From NCBI RefSeq assembly GCF_004193775.1, contig NC_041010.1, positions 43,513,562-43,577,561 on the forward strand: a stretch of DNA of 64,000 nt, read 5' to 3'. This document shows positions 51,201 through 63,974 of this stretch, piece by piece. The notes below the pieces were generated by a model. That model saw nothing but the letters and a program-made list of their open reading frames with translations, had not been told where the DNA came from and ran no database searches. The translations under genes were made by a program, and so were the position numbers. Within the stretch, counting starts at the first letter, position 1, and each line of letters begins with the position of its first letter. This DNA comes from Glycine soja (lineage: Eukaryota > Streptophyta > Magnoliopsida > Fabales > Fabaceae).

Positions 51201-52180
51201 GCTTATATAATTCAAATTTGTTTGTTTTTGAAATAAAAATAATATTCTCGTTAACTAGTTGCATAAATACATGCATGACTAAAGAAAAGAAAAATCTGTT
51301 GATGACAATAAAAAAGGGGGGGGGGGGGGGGGGGGGGGGGGTATGATAGTAATTGTAATGGAAGTTTCACTATTTATGTGGGGATGAACTTTTTGTTGGA
51401 CAAGACATTATTGTACCCTACCGAATGTGGAAATGAACGTGGTAAGTCGGTGGCATTCACAATGTTTGTTGTTTGATTGATTGATTCCCTTCTCTCCCCC
51501 GAGCACTAGTCAAAGTGTTCCACCTTGGGGCGATTGTGGTCCATTTTCTCAGTCATGTCATCTATACTTTCACAGTCTTCAAAATTCATGTGGTTCTGTA
51601 CACTGCACACGCGAAATTTTTTAATCAAACGTATGCTAGTGGTCCACCTTTTTCTATTTTAATTAAATTAAAAATACTACTACGACTTGAATGTATAGAA
51701 TGAATGAATGAATTATGGTGGCTGTATGTATTGAATAATGTTAAAATGGTGCAGAGCTACTATGGTGTGTATGGAGGAGCAACAGCACAGTACCCGGTTT
51801 ATGGAAGTGGAGCTGCTGCTGCAGCGTTCTACCCATATCTGCAGTACGGAGAAGGGAGTGGCGGTGGCGGAACTAGCGGCGGCTACAGTTCCGGACAGGG
51901 TTATGGTGTGAACTACCCTCCTCAGGCTCACCTCTTTCAGTATTCTCCCATTGCTTCCACTGCAGCCGCCACAGCTGGCTATGCCCAGCACTATGGAACA
52001 CCAGCTATGTCTCTTGCTCCTTCTCCTGCCTTGCAATCAGGTTGGTTTCTTTCTTTCTTTCCTTTCCTTTTCATTCCCATTCCCCTACGAAAAAGAGGCG
52101 CTAACATCTTTGACAGTGTGTTTTGCTGTGCCGCAGGCGTGACCATGCCTCCTCTTCAAGCTCCAATTCCTCATCGCTAG
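48249..52180 (+). CDS. RRM RNA-binding protein (ARP1 / At1g33470-like)
   Basis: Six exons (48249-48431, 48667-48799, 49461-49596, 50344-50380, 51755-52040, 52137-52180) sum to 819 nt, 272 residues. One N-terminal RRM spans about residues 16-92, with RNP2 VFVGGL (18-23) and RNP1 SKGYGFVTF (56-64); the first intron splits RNP1 after Phe61, a common position in this family. The rest is low-complexity: Gly runs, [11 protein letters not shown], an Ala-rich block and many Tyr/Gln residues, like a prion-like tail. It ends [11 protein letters not shown]. Exon 4 is only 37 nt. I chose 48249 over the in-frame ATG at 48219 because [20 protein letters not shown] is the usual family start. The family includes ARP1, implicated in ABA-dependent germination; the RNA targets are unknown. 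Confidence 0.92.
51316..51341. repeat. poly(G) tract, 26 nt
   Basis: Uninterrupted G26 inside the fifth intron of the RRM gene, flanked by A6. The length may be inexact because homopolymers sequence poorly. Confidence 0.9.
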
Positions 52181-55118
52181 AGACTCATCTCAAACTAGCT
52201 ATGTCAAAACTTCCCAGTCTCTCATCACTCATCAACCTTTGCCCTAACCATGGTGCTCTCTCTCACACACACCCACTCTTTCACTAACACCAAAATGAAA
52301 GTCCATCAATGGCATTTGGGCTTTTCCAGCATAAGAAGCCTCCCGTAGGGGCTCAAATGTTTCTCCATGTTTGGAGAGTCATGCATTCCTTTTGTCTCAA
52401 AAAAATATCTGTTTCATCTTCAATGGAAGAAGAGAACCAAACCAACACAAAAGCTATCGGATATAGCTGACTTGTTGGAAAAAAATTAAGAACAGCAAAG
52501 CTTGGCCCTGGAAAGGCCAAGCTCAAAAGAACCATCTTCTTAACTTGGGCCCAAGACGGGCTAGGTAAAAGTACAGAATGGTTTCAAAATTTGTAAATGG
52601 CAGATCACAGATCGATAACTAGCTCATCAACTAGAAATTTTAAGTTGCTTCTACAAAAATAGGTATTCCCTCCAAGCTATGCTAATCACCTCTGGATGAA
52701 GAGGAACTTTTAGCAATCATGGACATTGGATGTCCCAGCTTTTTTGTATGGTAACATCTAGCTAGTCTTAGGCTTTAGTGTTAGGATCAGTCATGTCTTC
52801 ATAAATATGTTTTTATTTTTATTTTTTATTTTATCAATTTTCACAAAAAGGGGTTTAACCAGCCAACCAATTAACAATCTTCCCTTTGGGTAAGGGGAGG
52901 CAATATCTAACTACTGTTTTTTTATCCTGTAAATTCAAAGAGGCTAAACTATGGGAGTTTAAGCCCAATCCACTAATCTTTAGGAGGGATAGTGTTTTAA
53001 TTTCCCGCTTAGCATAAGTAGTACATTTCATCATCATCTTGAGGACTACGTCAATGGATGTGGAACTCAAAACACTTGCATGGAACCCTGGGAGATATTT
53101 TGGTTCCCTTGGGTACTTCACTTACTCACCAACCATGGTTAGGACATAGGTGAATCTCATCACTCTCTTTCTCTCTTCTCCCTGCTTTCTGTCTGCCAAC
53201 TTTTACATCGAGATGGACCTTGATACTCTATTAATTATATGTTTAATTAAGCCTATATGGTTTGGATTGTAATTAGGAATACTAAAGTAGGAGGATTTCA
53301 TTCTCTGTCCATGCTGGATGAGAATGGATTTGCTACTCATTCTACTATGCCTTTAATTTGATATTATGCTTGCTTCTATTCAACCTATGTCAAGATAAGC
53401 AAATCAAGTTAATGCTTCGAGTAATGTTCAACTTCTTTGTTATATTTCAATCAAGGATATTTTGTTTATGGCAAGGTCTGGTTTGTGCTAAATGTGAAAT
53501 TTACACTGGCAAAATCTTGTTGATGTAATCAACTTCAAACATTAAAATTTCTTCTTTTTCATTCCCAACCCACCATAAAAAACCTTTCAAGGCCGTCGTA
53601 GATGATCCAAGTCCCTTTGCATAAATGGTAGATCTAGATTGAATTGTACTTATGAGACTCTTTTCTTTTCTGTTATAGATCCAAGCTATAGAGCTTATAA
53701 AGATTTGAAAAAATCGTTTATTATTGAACAGAGCATATTCGTATGCTAATATTTTAAATTAATTCAACGAATAGTGGTTTAGAAACGTATCTCTAAATAA
53801 TTGTTATATGAAAATTTGTTGAAATTTAAGTAGTTCTAATTTGTACATGTGAAATGCTCATGATACATTCTGTAATACTTCAGCACATTATTATTTGGTG
53901 AATTGCCCCATTTGCATGTGAATTTCACCATATAAAATGTTATTTGATGGAACTTATAATTTATTACCTAAAAAAACCATATATGATATGATACAAAGAT
54001 GCTTTAATTTTCAAATGTGTTGATTATGCTAATTTTAAATTTAGATGCATTTAATATAAGTTTTTTCTCAACCATTTAATATTTGTTTTAAGAAAACAGC
54101 CTCTTCACATTTTTATTATAAATATTTATGTTGTTAAATAATGTTGCTTTGCATTGCATAATTTATTATAAATTATATTGTTAAAATATATGTGTGGATA
54201 AAATTTGTTCAAGTCATTATTTCTTTCTGAGATTTCTTTTCTATTTTTTTTTATAATTTAATGGATACTTATAAATGCCCAGGAATCTCATTGAGAGAAA
54301 AAAAAAATATCTAAGTGAGTATAAGGTGAGGATAGGAGTGAAAATAGTCCAAACTTTAGTATGCTCGAGTCTGGCCTTTGTTAAAAAGATAAAGTTTGAA
54401 TTGAATTTATTATTTATCATGTTTTTTTAAGAGTTTGACCTATATAAAAGTTGGACTTGACTATAAATTGTTTAAAAGCCTATTTTATTTTATTATAAGA
54501 CCTATAAAAAGACGGATAATTAGTTTCTTGGCTCAAGTAGCCTTATCGAAAGACCTATCGGTAAAAAAAAATTATATTATTATGTGCAATATAATGAAAA
54601 ATTTGTCTTTCTCTATATCGGAAAATTTTGCCATCCTCGCAGAATTTTTGGTTGGACATTGAAAGCATCTATCAATTATTCTTCGCAATGATTTCAATCC
54701 TGATGCTTGCAACAACCTACAAGAGATATAAACCCTTGTTCTTCCTTTTCACAATTGCTTTTTTTTTTTTTGTGTGTGTGTGTGTGTGTGTGTGGTTTTG
54801 TTGTTGATACTGTGAATACTGAATTAGGCCAGGATTTTTATTAAAAAATGAAAAGAATTTTTTTAATATAATAGTGAAAAAAGAAAACTAAGAGGAAAGA
54901 TTTGAAAATATATTTTTATTTTTTCCTTTTCACTAATGATTACAAAAGTATTGCTTAATTTTCACCTTTTTTTCAAAGATATAAAATAGTATATTTGTAA
55001 TTAGTATTGATAACAGGAAATGTAATAAAAAAAAACATTTTGTCATTAATAAAGTGGCCTCAAGTGTTACACGGATGACAACAACTTCTGAAAGCAAGCC
55101 AAGTGAGAATCTGACTAA
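52181..55118. other. intergenic region after the RRM gene
   Basis: Includes the RRM 3' UTR (perhaps to about 52810, where transcript-like sequence gives way to AT-rich DNA). A T13/(TG)12 microsatellite occupies 54759-54794. The stretch near 54340-54560 resembles common legume interspersed repeat text. No gene is supported. Confidence 0.5.
52499..52523. other. perfect 9-bp inverted repeat
   Basis: AGCTTGGCC and GGCCAAGCT flank a 7-nt loop. A 12-bp palindrome (CTTGGGCCCAAG, near 52543) follows closely. Both are about 320-370 nt past the RRM stop and could be hairpins in its 3' UTR. Confidence 0.5.
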
Positions 55119-55943
55119 CTAAAACATGTCAAACTCTTTACAATGTTGTGAATCGTTGGCATTCTCCATGGATTGAAGACTAGTTCCAAAATCATGAAAT
55201 TTGGGGACCTTGGGTGGTGGTGCACAACGTATAAGAGCCCAATTGAGGCCTTCAAAGAAGGAATGTTGCCTTATCACCGCAGCACCTTTTACAAAACTTA
55301 ATCGACTTTGAGGGTCTTTTATATCAACAATGGTTTGATCAAATCTCTTGCTCAAAAACTCACTATGGGAGTATCTGGGAACTTAAGGCTCTGTGACACA
55401 ACATTGGCTAATGTATCCTCATTTGTAGAGCCCTTGAATGGAGTTATACCGTATAAAAGTTCAAACAATAGTATACCAAAAGTCCACCAATCTACAGAAC
55501 TCCCATGACCCTCACCTTTTATGATTTCCGGAGCAAGATATTCATAGGTTCCAACAAACGAGTTTGATCGAGCATTGGTAGGCTCCACTATAAGTTGTGG
55601 CAGTGGACCAACCTGACCACTTATTTCAGCCTTAATTTTTTGAGATTTTGCTCCACTTGGTAATAAAATAGGAGTACATGAGACATGCCAATTTGGTTGA
55701 AGACAGAAAGGGTGCATGCAGTTAGCCTGCGAACATGAGCTGGACGTCTTTGTTGGATCCACACTTGTTGAAGATGACTTGACCACTATTGGATTGACCC
55801 AACATCTGAGTGACAAGTTAAAATCCGTAAGCATAATGTGGCCATCTTCTCGTACCAGGATATTTTCTGGCTTCAAGTCTCTATATACAACTCCTAGCAT
55901 GTGCAAATACTCCTGGGCAAGGAGAACTTCAGCAACATAAAAC
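55119..55943 (-). pseudogene. AGC (AGCVIII, AGC1-type) protein kinase, broken and truncated
   Basis: The minus strand carries the C-lobe of a plant AGC1-type kinase. It starts at an AG acceptor (55943) with [17 protein letters not shown], then [15 protein letters not shown] and TDFNLSLRC (family has DFD), a Cys-rich insertion, and [18 protein letters not shown] and [18 protein letters not shown]. After FPDTPIVSF comes an in-frame TGA (55352-55354) where relatives have Ser. About 30 nt later a 2-nt insertion near 55320 shifts the frame. The second frame then reads KDPQSRL, FFEGLNWALIRC and ends with EFDMF, the PDK1-docking FxxF motif. No N-lobe exon (glycine loop, catalytic Lys) was found up to 58004. 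With stop, frameshift and missing N-lobe it is most likely a pseudogene. Confidence 0.85.
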
Positions 55944-58004
55944 CTGCATGAATTAAGTCCATAATATGTGTCGAATAGTAGTTATGAGTTATCACAACAT
56001 CACATATGGTAGAATGTTGGAAACTTGTCTCCACTTGACAATGACACTGGTTTGTCATGCAGGAAGCAAACAATTAAAACATTGCACTTGAACAAACACA
56101 CTTCAATACCACATTTAAAGAACAACTACAGGCTAGGGTGCTTAAATTATACTATCAATCACTAAATCATATATATATCCTACTAATATACTAGGTACTA
56201 CTTATGTTACGTGTGTTAATGTGTTTCTTCCATTTTCATTAGTTAATACTACCTATATGCAACACCTCAGATTTGTTGTTGGGTGAATAAAACATCAAGC
56301 ACAGAGATTGGCAAACCTTTTAGAAGACAGATTAAACAAAAATATGAAAAAAGCCACTGGACCTCCCATATTACAAAGTTTTGGTCAAAAACTAATCCTG
56401 GCAGGACATCTCCAAACATTTGGAAATCCCAACAGAGTAAGAAATAATTACTAGACACGACTCCGCAGAAAACAGTTCGCTTTGCCACAATTGATTCGAA
56501 ATAAGTGCCACAATTTGATCATAAATCGTAAAACATAATAATACTATAATCTTTCATTGATGTCAAATTGTGGTGAAAAAAGATTCAAAATGAATCAATC
56601 AGATCATGCTTGTTGCAATAAGAGAAATTTAGAAGTATCGACACTACAATCTCTCTCGAAGTTAGAATTCAAATCCTTTTAAAAAAAAAAGTTATAATTC
56701 AAATTTGAAGATAAATTTCTCCTAAAAAAACAGACACAACATTATATTTAAAGCCGAAAATCCAATTGAATAAAAAAAGAAGAAGCAACTGTATGAAAAT
56801 AGTAATTATCATCAATTTATCATATGCACTAAGTGCATTAAACAAATAAATAAATAAAATATTAAAAATATTTATTATGTTAAAAAAAAGGTAAAGACAA
56901 TTAAAAAATAACTTTTAAAATAATTTAAGACATTTAAAAATATATTTAATTAATGTCCTTTAGCCTGTTCACCAGATCAAATGCATGCACATGAAAATTA
57001 GATCACGTCCAGAAAACCAGTAATTTGCTACGGCCCAAGCTGATTTGATGAGTCCTGGATTCGTGACTGACTGCGATCAATACCATATTATTCACTTCCA
57101 TATCCGTCCATAGCTATAAGATGTACGAATAACTAGTACCGTTGATCTTTCAACTTCGATTGCGCAAACCAAACTTACACGGGAATGGAAGTCAACAAAG
57201 CTAACATGAATACACACACAGTAGTGCCTAGTGATTAGAAAGATTATTAAAAAGGTTTGTTGAGAAGATTCAGAATTACTCAATATGTGAATGCTGACTA
57301 AATAGAGAGACCTACAACAGACACCAGAAAGTCAAAGATTCATCAACAATGCAATCCATCTAGATCAATTGTTCAATTTAAAATTTGTTATAATAACTTA
57401 AAAGTTGGTAGAAAATAACATTTTGGTAAGTTTTCAATATAAAAATGCTTAACTGCTCTAACCTCACCCTTCGAACGATTTAAAAGTACCTCAATATTCT
57501 CTTCAGTAATATTCGCAGTTAATATTCTTCACACCCACGACACTGTTACAACATCAAAGTAAACTGTATAATCAACAACATAGAATAGATTATTCTCTTT
57601 TATGGTAGATCTAATGTCTGATTTTCGGACAGAAAATGGTAAAGAACACCACATACGGACCAAGCAGTAACAGGAAACCAACAAACGATAATTCACAAAA
57701 TCCTGCATTTACAAGCTAGTCATTACATAAAAACGATTTTAATTTAAGGTAATCATTTTCTCATAAAAAATAAATTTGTAAAATATACTGCGCACTACAC
57801 TATCACAGGTCCTCATGCATGGTCCAAGCCAATCATCACATTGCTTTCCAAATGGGAGGATATAAGCCGTGAGACAATCTTCACGAGAAAATGCAGCGTA
57901 GTTTGAGTGAAGACTCTTTTGTTTAACTCTATAAATAAATCATTTAAAATCCACTACCACCAGCAACGCACCATGCTAGATCAAAATGTCAAAAGATGGG
58001 TCTT
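55944..58004. other. intergenic; no kinase N-lobe exon found
   Basis: I searched the minus strand for a glycine-rich loop, the Ala-x-Lys motif or other kinase N-lobe text and saw none. The open frames are short and featureless. The last ~150 bases before 58004 are the likely 3' UTR of the adenylate kinase. Confidence 0.55.
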
Positions 58005-59708
58005 CTATGCTGCCACAGATCCTGAAGCAGCCTTCCTTTCCTCTATAAGACTTGTCAGTGCACTATCAATTTGAGCAAATACTTCCTCCTTTGAGACATT
58101 TCCGTTAATCTGAAGACAAGAAAAGCACCTTAGCTGGGCTTGACCCAATTATATGAAGCAGAACCTGTCCAAATCCTAACTATATTTTTCCTATAGAGGT
58201 ATATCATAGCTTTTGCATTAGTAGGATCTTATTGAACACAAAATAAACTGACAGATACCAGCTACAAAAAACACTTGAAGAAACACAACATTCATGTTCG
58301 AAGCAGTTAAGCAACCAATATAAATGTTCCATTGTCTGAATACATCAAATGTTTTATATTATTAATCATTGTTTAGTTCAAATGTATAAAGTCCATTTTT
58401 TTCTTATTGTTCATGCTGAGGAGACAGTGATACACTTGGCATCTTGTCTACAAGAACAAGGTATGAACTTGTGGATATCCATATTTTATACTGTTGTGGC
58501 AAGGATTATTCACTCTAAATTGGTAAGGTAAAAGTGCTTTATAAATGATGTCCACTCCTCAGGATTGCTTGTGCCATGTAAGAGGGAGAGATTATAGAGC
58601 ATACCTTAACAGTTATGTCTTTGTACATGGAAAGGACTGACTCCACATTTTGATGATGGGTATTCAATCGCAATTTCACCTAAGTCAAAAGCAAACAACA
58701 AAGGAAAAGAAATGAGATATCTTAGTGGAAAGAAGGGATTGTAGTTTCATATAGGGATATATTGATGAATGCCTTTTCTTCTGTATCATCAAAGCGTTGG
58801 GTAAGCCTTGCGGCTATTTCTTGTGTCTCTGGAGGAGAATACTTCAAGTGATATATCTTGCCGGTAACAGGATCTAATCTCCGTCCAACTACTCTCTCCA
58901 CAAGAACATCTTCAGAAACCTCAAGAAGAAGAAAAATATGAGGCCGAAAGCCAAGAGCCTCAAGTGCAGTGGCCTGTGATAAGCTCCTGGGATATCCATC
59001 CAAAAGCCAACCATTCTCTTTCGAATCTGGTTTCAAGAGACGCTCCTTAACCATCTATATAGCATAAAAAAAAAAAAACAAGGATATGATATGAGAAACA
59101 AGAATTGAAGAGAAATTAGTCACGACATACATACATACATACCATCACAACAATTTCGTCAGGGACCAACTGTCCCTTCTCCATATATTGTTTGGCTCGC
59201 TTTCCATTATCACTTCCAGTGGCAATTTCTGCCCTAAGTAAATCTCCAGCAGCAATATGAACCAAACCGTACTGCATTTGAATTGTGTTTGTTCATAAAT
59301 AAGAACTAAGAAGCTTATCTATCTATTTAGTAATTGAAGGAAGGAAAAAGAGAAGGTAAGCTAACCTTGTTGGTGATGAGGTGGCACTGGGTTCCTTTAC
59401 CAGAAGCAGGAGCCCCAGAAATCATAACATTCAGTGCTTCATTCGTCACAGACTGTATGTATGTAATGGTGAATTGTGAATCAAATCAATGATTAGTAAA
59501 ATCGAATTGAAATACGAAGGAAGGAACGAACCAGAGAAGGAGAATGGATGGCATTTGGAGCGAAAGGGGATCCGCAAAAGAAACGTGAAGCGCGTGGGCG
59601 TGGGCGTGGGCGTTGCGGAAAAGAACAGTATCGACGCGCCTTGTAGTCGGTTTGAGTTGAAGACGGCAAGCAGGAAATTGAAGGTGAGGTGGTGCCAAGA
59701 ACCACCAT
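58005..59708 (-). CDS. adenylate kinase, chloroplast-type (AMK2-like)
   Basis: Six exons on the minus strand (59532-59708, 59366-59452, 59143-59271, 58773-59054, 58605-58679, 58005-58109) sum to 855 nt, 284 residues, matching plastid adenylate kinase 2 (At5g47840) by memory. It converts ATP + AMP to 2 ADP. The first ~60 residues are Ser/Arg/Pro-rich, as in a transit peptide. The core has the P-loop GAPASGKGTQC (about 72-82), AAGDLLRAEI (AMP-binding), GWLLDGYPRS, the lid segment ERVVGRRLDPVTGKIYH and ARLTQRFDDTEEK. Exon 4 ends at a GC rather than GT donor (58772-58771) to continue into VKLRLNTHHQNV, which fits the family exactly. Without that splice the protein would end after about 17 unrelated residues. 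Plastid location is inferred. Confidence 0.92.
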
Positions 59709-61240
59709 CTTTGCTCTCTCACGCCGGTCACTGATTTCTAATGCCTTTCATTCATTCTTATTTTCATATCCCTTACTTTCCTTTTTATATTATAGCACTT
59801 CTCTGCTACTTCGTCAACCATCATGTGCCCCAGCCGCCAGCCACCTTATTCATTCATTCATTCAGTAATTAACATTGCTATCCAACCCAATATTACATCT
59901 TTTTTATTCTTTTATATTTCTATCAATCCTTTTTTAACTTATAATCAATCCATATATTTAAACATCTACTCTATAACTTACTTTTTTTTATTATTAAAAC
60001 TCATAATTAAGAATGCCCTCCAAGTGGCTGCTCCTTATAACTAATAATTGACTTAATTTATATGTTTTGGTCCTCCTTAAAGGCCAGGGCTAAAACACAT
60101 GGAAGATATTTACCAATTATTCAAATAATTACTTGGCCAACTTTATTGATTATGATATATATGAACATTATAATAAGATCAAAATCGAATATACATTTAC
60201 TATTTTTAAATAAATAATATAATGTTATAAAATCATAATAATTTCGTTAAGTCTAATTAAAAATAATTTTATAAATACATAGATAAATTAGTGTGTCACT
60301 GTCAATATTTGTAAATATTTTTTTAACAATATTACAGATTGTTGAAATTTAAAATCTAGGATTAATGCTTCCGACCATTTCCCATTTCATCAACAATAAA
60401 TTGTTTATTTTTTACTATTTTCTTCGATCAAACATTTATATTTATCTAATTCCCATTTCATCAACAGTAAATTGCTTCTTTCCTACCTACTTCCTCTCCC
60501 GCTATTTCTTATCTGTCAAAAACTAATACAGGGTGAAGCATCGGAGAGACATTTAGAAAATAATTTGAAAAGTAAAGTTTAAAAATAAGATTTTTAATTT
60601 ATTTAAAAATCATTTATAAAATAAATTTTAATTAACTTTTAAATCAGACTAATTATTAATAAATAACATAGAGAAGAAACTGGTAAATAAACAACTCAAA
60701 CCTTGAATTTAAAATGCAAACCAAATATACTTTATTTGACCCACCACTTATTCCATTTGATGTCATTTGCGTAGAAAACCAACCATCCAAACTAAACAAT
60801 TCTTCAAATGGCCTAGCATATTAACGAATATCAGGGGATTGAGGTCTTGGGTATTTTGATATTAGTAGCTTTCCGAAGAACATTGCAAAATGCAAGGCAT
60901 TTTTTATATGTTAGCAACGATTATAGCTATAATTAGGATTGACTGTATATATACAAAATCCAAAAAATATTACTCCATCCCTCCTGAAGCCGTCACCGAT
61001 TCATTTCTCTACATATCACCACCAAGGGCTTCCACTAGTCACTAAAATGCCCTGTAAAATACAGACACTGATTTACCTGGTCTGCATGCACACGAGCAGA
61101 TGCCAGCCAGCATTGGGGTATACAAAAAGTGACGACAAAAAATGACTGAAGGGCATGGTGGGAAAAAAATTGAGATGTTACAATGGCAAAATTTGTACTC
61201 ATGGATATGTACACTCTGACTCTGAAATGAATCTGGAATA
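59709..61240. other. intergenic; adenylate kinase promoter region
   Basis: The adenylate kinase promoter lies just above 59708 (minus strand). The rest is AT-rich with no supported gene. The last ~100 bases before 61241 are probably the BTAF1 3' UTR. Confidence 0.55.
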
Positions 61241-63974
61241 TTAGTCATTAAGCCTTGCTAAAAATTGACGCAGATTGTACTCCTCTGTATATTGTGATTG
61301 GTCCCATAGCTCCTCCAATCCCCCGAGTATTGATTTCAATCCCTTCCTACAGCCTACTAACTTAGCGTCTCCATAAGAGTTGTTCTCTGAACTCTTCAAA
61401 ACAGATGCGCCCTATATAAATCATCACGTCCAAATCATTAGAAAAGAAACATAAACCATGGTAAATAATATTCACCGAAATAACAAAAAAAAAAAGTTGG
61501 TTATAAACTTATATCCAAATTTTCCTCTCTTTACATCTGGGAGTTCTCTCATATTACAATAGGTCATCCCTCGGAAGAATGTGGCATACAAATTCCAAAA
61601 GCCCCATGCATAAAATAAATTGGCACACACTAATTTCTAGGAACTTAAGATTGCAAGCATAGACATATAAAAACACATTTCATAATGCCCAATCTTCATT
61701 CACAAAACAACTGACCCAGTCAAACTCATTCAAATCCTAACACTCTGCATTTAGAAAAAAACTATAGCATATATAAACACGTATTCATACCTTCTTGGAG
61801 GTTTCTGCTGATGCAAACAAATCAAGCAACTGATCTGTATTCATTGTTTTCATACTAGCATTTTCAGAATTAATGACAGCATTAGCCACTGAGACTTTGA
61901 ACCTTTGTAGACTCATAACTTTCTCTTCCAAAGTACCACGCATTATTAGCCGATGGACATTAACTACTTTTTTCTGACCTAACCTGTGTGCTCTATCCAT
62001 AGCCTGCAGGTTATTGGCATTACAAAAACAAATATTAGATATTCCATTCCCTTAAATGCAAGATGAGAAAAGCTTCATGATGTTAGGCCTCAAATATAGA
62101 AAGGGCATGCAAGAAAACAGTATACGCACAACACAAGATGTTAGCTTGAGCTCTAGAAAAAAGTGATTACAAGGTTGTGAAAAAAGAAACGATTTCTTTT
62201 CGGAGATTCCATACGAGTAGAACATATTTTGCAAGTGGTGGCTATAATTATATGAAAGCCCTTTTATTTTGAAAAGTGATTTTGGGTTTTCAGGTATATC
62301 AATGCAAAAATATTTTTTTCTCTCAAAACCTAAATGAACAAGACTTGTAGTTTTTAAAGTTCAGTAAGGAATCAAGTGATTATATGTCCACAAGCTATAT
62401 TCCTATTAGCTTCCCGAAAAGATCTGAAATTTGATTATTTTCAGACTTTTTTGGTCAAAAGTTTACCCAAACAAATTAAATATTTATTTTTTATATAAAA
62501 AAAGAAGTGATTTCTTCACAAAATAACCTTCAAAACAAGCCTCTAAAGCCAGACTGGTAACAAACTACTATCTAGTACTTAAAACTAGAGTAGAATCCGG
62601 AAAACCTGGTTAAAAATCTGTCAGAAGAAATTCAATCCCACAACTAATATCAAATTCTATGCTCAAAAAATTAGAATTTTCTTGGCCTGGAAAAGAAAAT
62701 CCAAAGAAATCACTAAATGGATCGTAATTACCTGAAGGTCTCGCATCGGATTCCAGTCATGCTCCACAAAAACAAGGGTATCTGCAGATGTCAGGTTCAA
62801 ACCAAGCCCACCAACTGCAGATGAAGAATTTTATATAATTTAAAATATTAAGCTACAACTACAAGAGAAATAAATGGGTAGATCAACTAAGACAAGGTGA
62901 AAAATTCTACCATGTGTTGTAAGCAGTAAGACATCAATGGTAGGGTCTGAATTGAAAGCTTTGACAATTTCAAAACGCTTTCCTGGCTCAACTGATCCAT
63001 CCAACCGCAAATACGTGACACTGTAACACAAACGAAAAATTCAAGATGAAAGCTCAGAATAAAAAAATAACCATTTTAGAGCATTGTAGTTCCATGCAAA
63101 AACAAACGGAAACTGCTCAATAACAAGCATTTTGAAACCAAATCATAGTTCCAAAGCCTGATTCATTGCTTTCAACTAAGATCATTGAATGCAATGAAAC
63201 AGGCATTGGAACCTAAACTATAAATTTATTAAGTGGATGACTAGGTCCAGGAACTAACCTTTTCATGTGTGTCTGAAACAAATCTCTTTCAATTATATCC
63301 AGGAAAGCCTGCAAATAAGCAATCATTAGAAGACACATCAGTAAAGCTTTTATTAATCATCAGGGGAAAAAAAGTAGCCCCAAAGAAAAGGTAATCATCA
63401 CCTTATGTTGAGCGAATATCAAGACCCTATGCTGCCCAACGTTAACCGCACCCTCAGAACCTGAATTGTCAACTCCAATTCCACATTCTTCAAGAATCTC
63501 ATGAAGAGCAACTAATTTTGGGGAGTGATAGAGTTTGTGAAGTTCTGAAATAACATCAGAGCCAGCAGGAAACAGTTCTGAGAGGATAGTAGAAAGTGAC
63601 TCTGGAATCTTCTCACCAATGACAAGCAATGGATGACTACAGAGTTTTAGCAAGTATTGGAGTGCCTGAAACATGGAATGGATTTCAGGGTGTTAAAAAA
63701 AATAGAAGGAACAACAATTAACAAGTAATTAAAGAAATCTAATTACCTGGAAAACATGTGAAGATGCTTTAGTAGAACTGCTACTTCCTTCTGCTGCAGC
63801 AGACTCATTCGATGTTACAACAGATGATATTTCTTGTTTTACACGAGAACCAGAATACTGTTCATAAAGTTTCAATTGTACAGGGCTCAAATCACAGTAT
63901 CTGTCTTGAATTATTTTCTCTGGCAGATCAGACAAGACTTCATCCTTTGTCCTACGAAGGAGGAAAGGCATTAC
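61241..63974 (-). CDS. BTAF1/MOT1 TBP-associated ATPase, C-terminal part (partial)
   Basis: Seven exons on the minus strand (63747-63974, 63402-63665, 63259-63308, 62911-63020, 62732-62814, 61791-62003, 61241-61411) sum to 1119 nt, the last 372 residues. The 5' end of the gene continues beyond the right edge. It holds the second RecA-like lobe of a SWI2/SNF2 ATPase: [44 protein letters not shown] (motif IV/Va), [20 protein letters not shown] (motif V) and [18 protein letters not shown] (motif VI with the arginine finger). The tail ends [20 protein letters not shown]. The combination [17 protein letters not shown] and the LEELWDQ tail points to BTAF1/Mot1 (At3g54280, ROOT GROWTH DEFECTIVE 3) rather than to other SNF2 proteins. 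It removes TBP from DNA. No break is visible. Confidence 0.92.

Noticed and set aside
59489..59734. Frames overlapping adenylate kinase exon 1 on both strands
   Set aside because: Only the frame starting at 59708 ends at a donor in phase with the P-loop exon.
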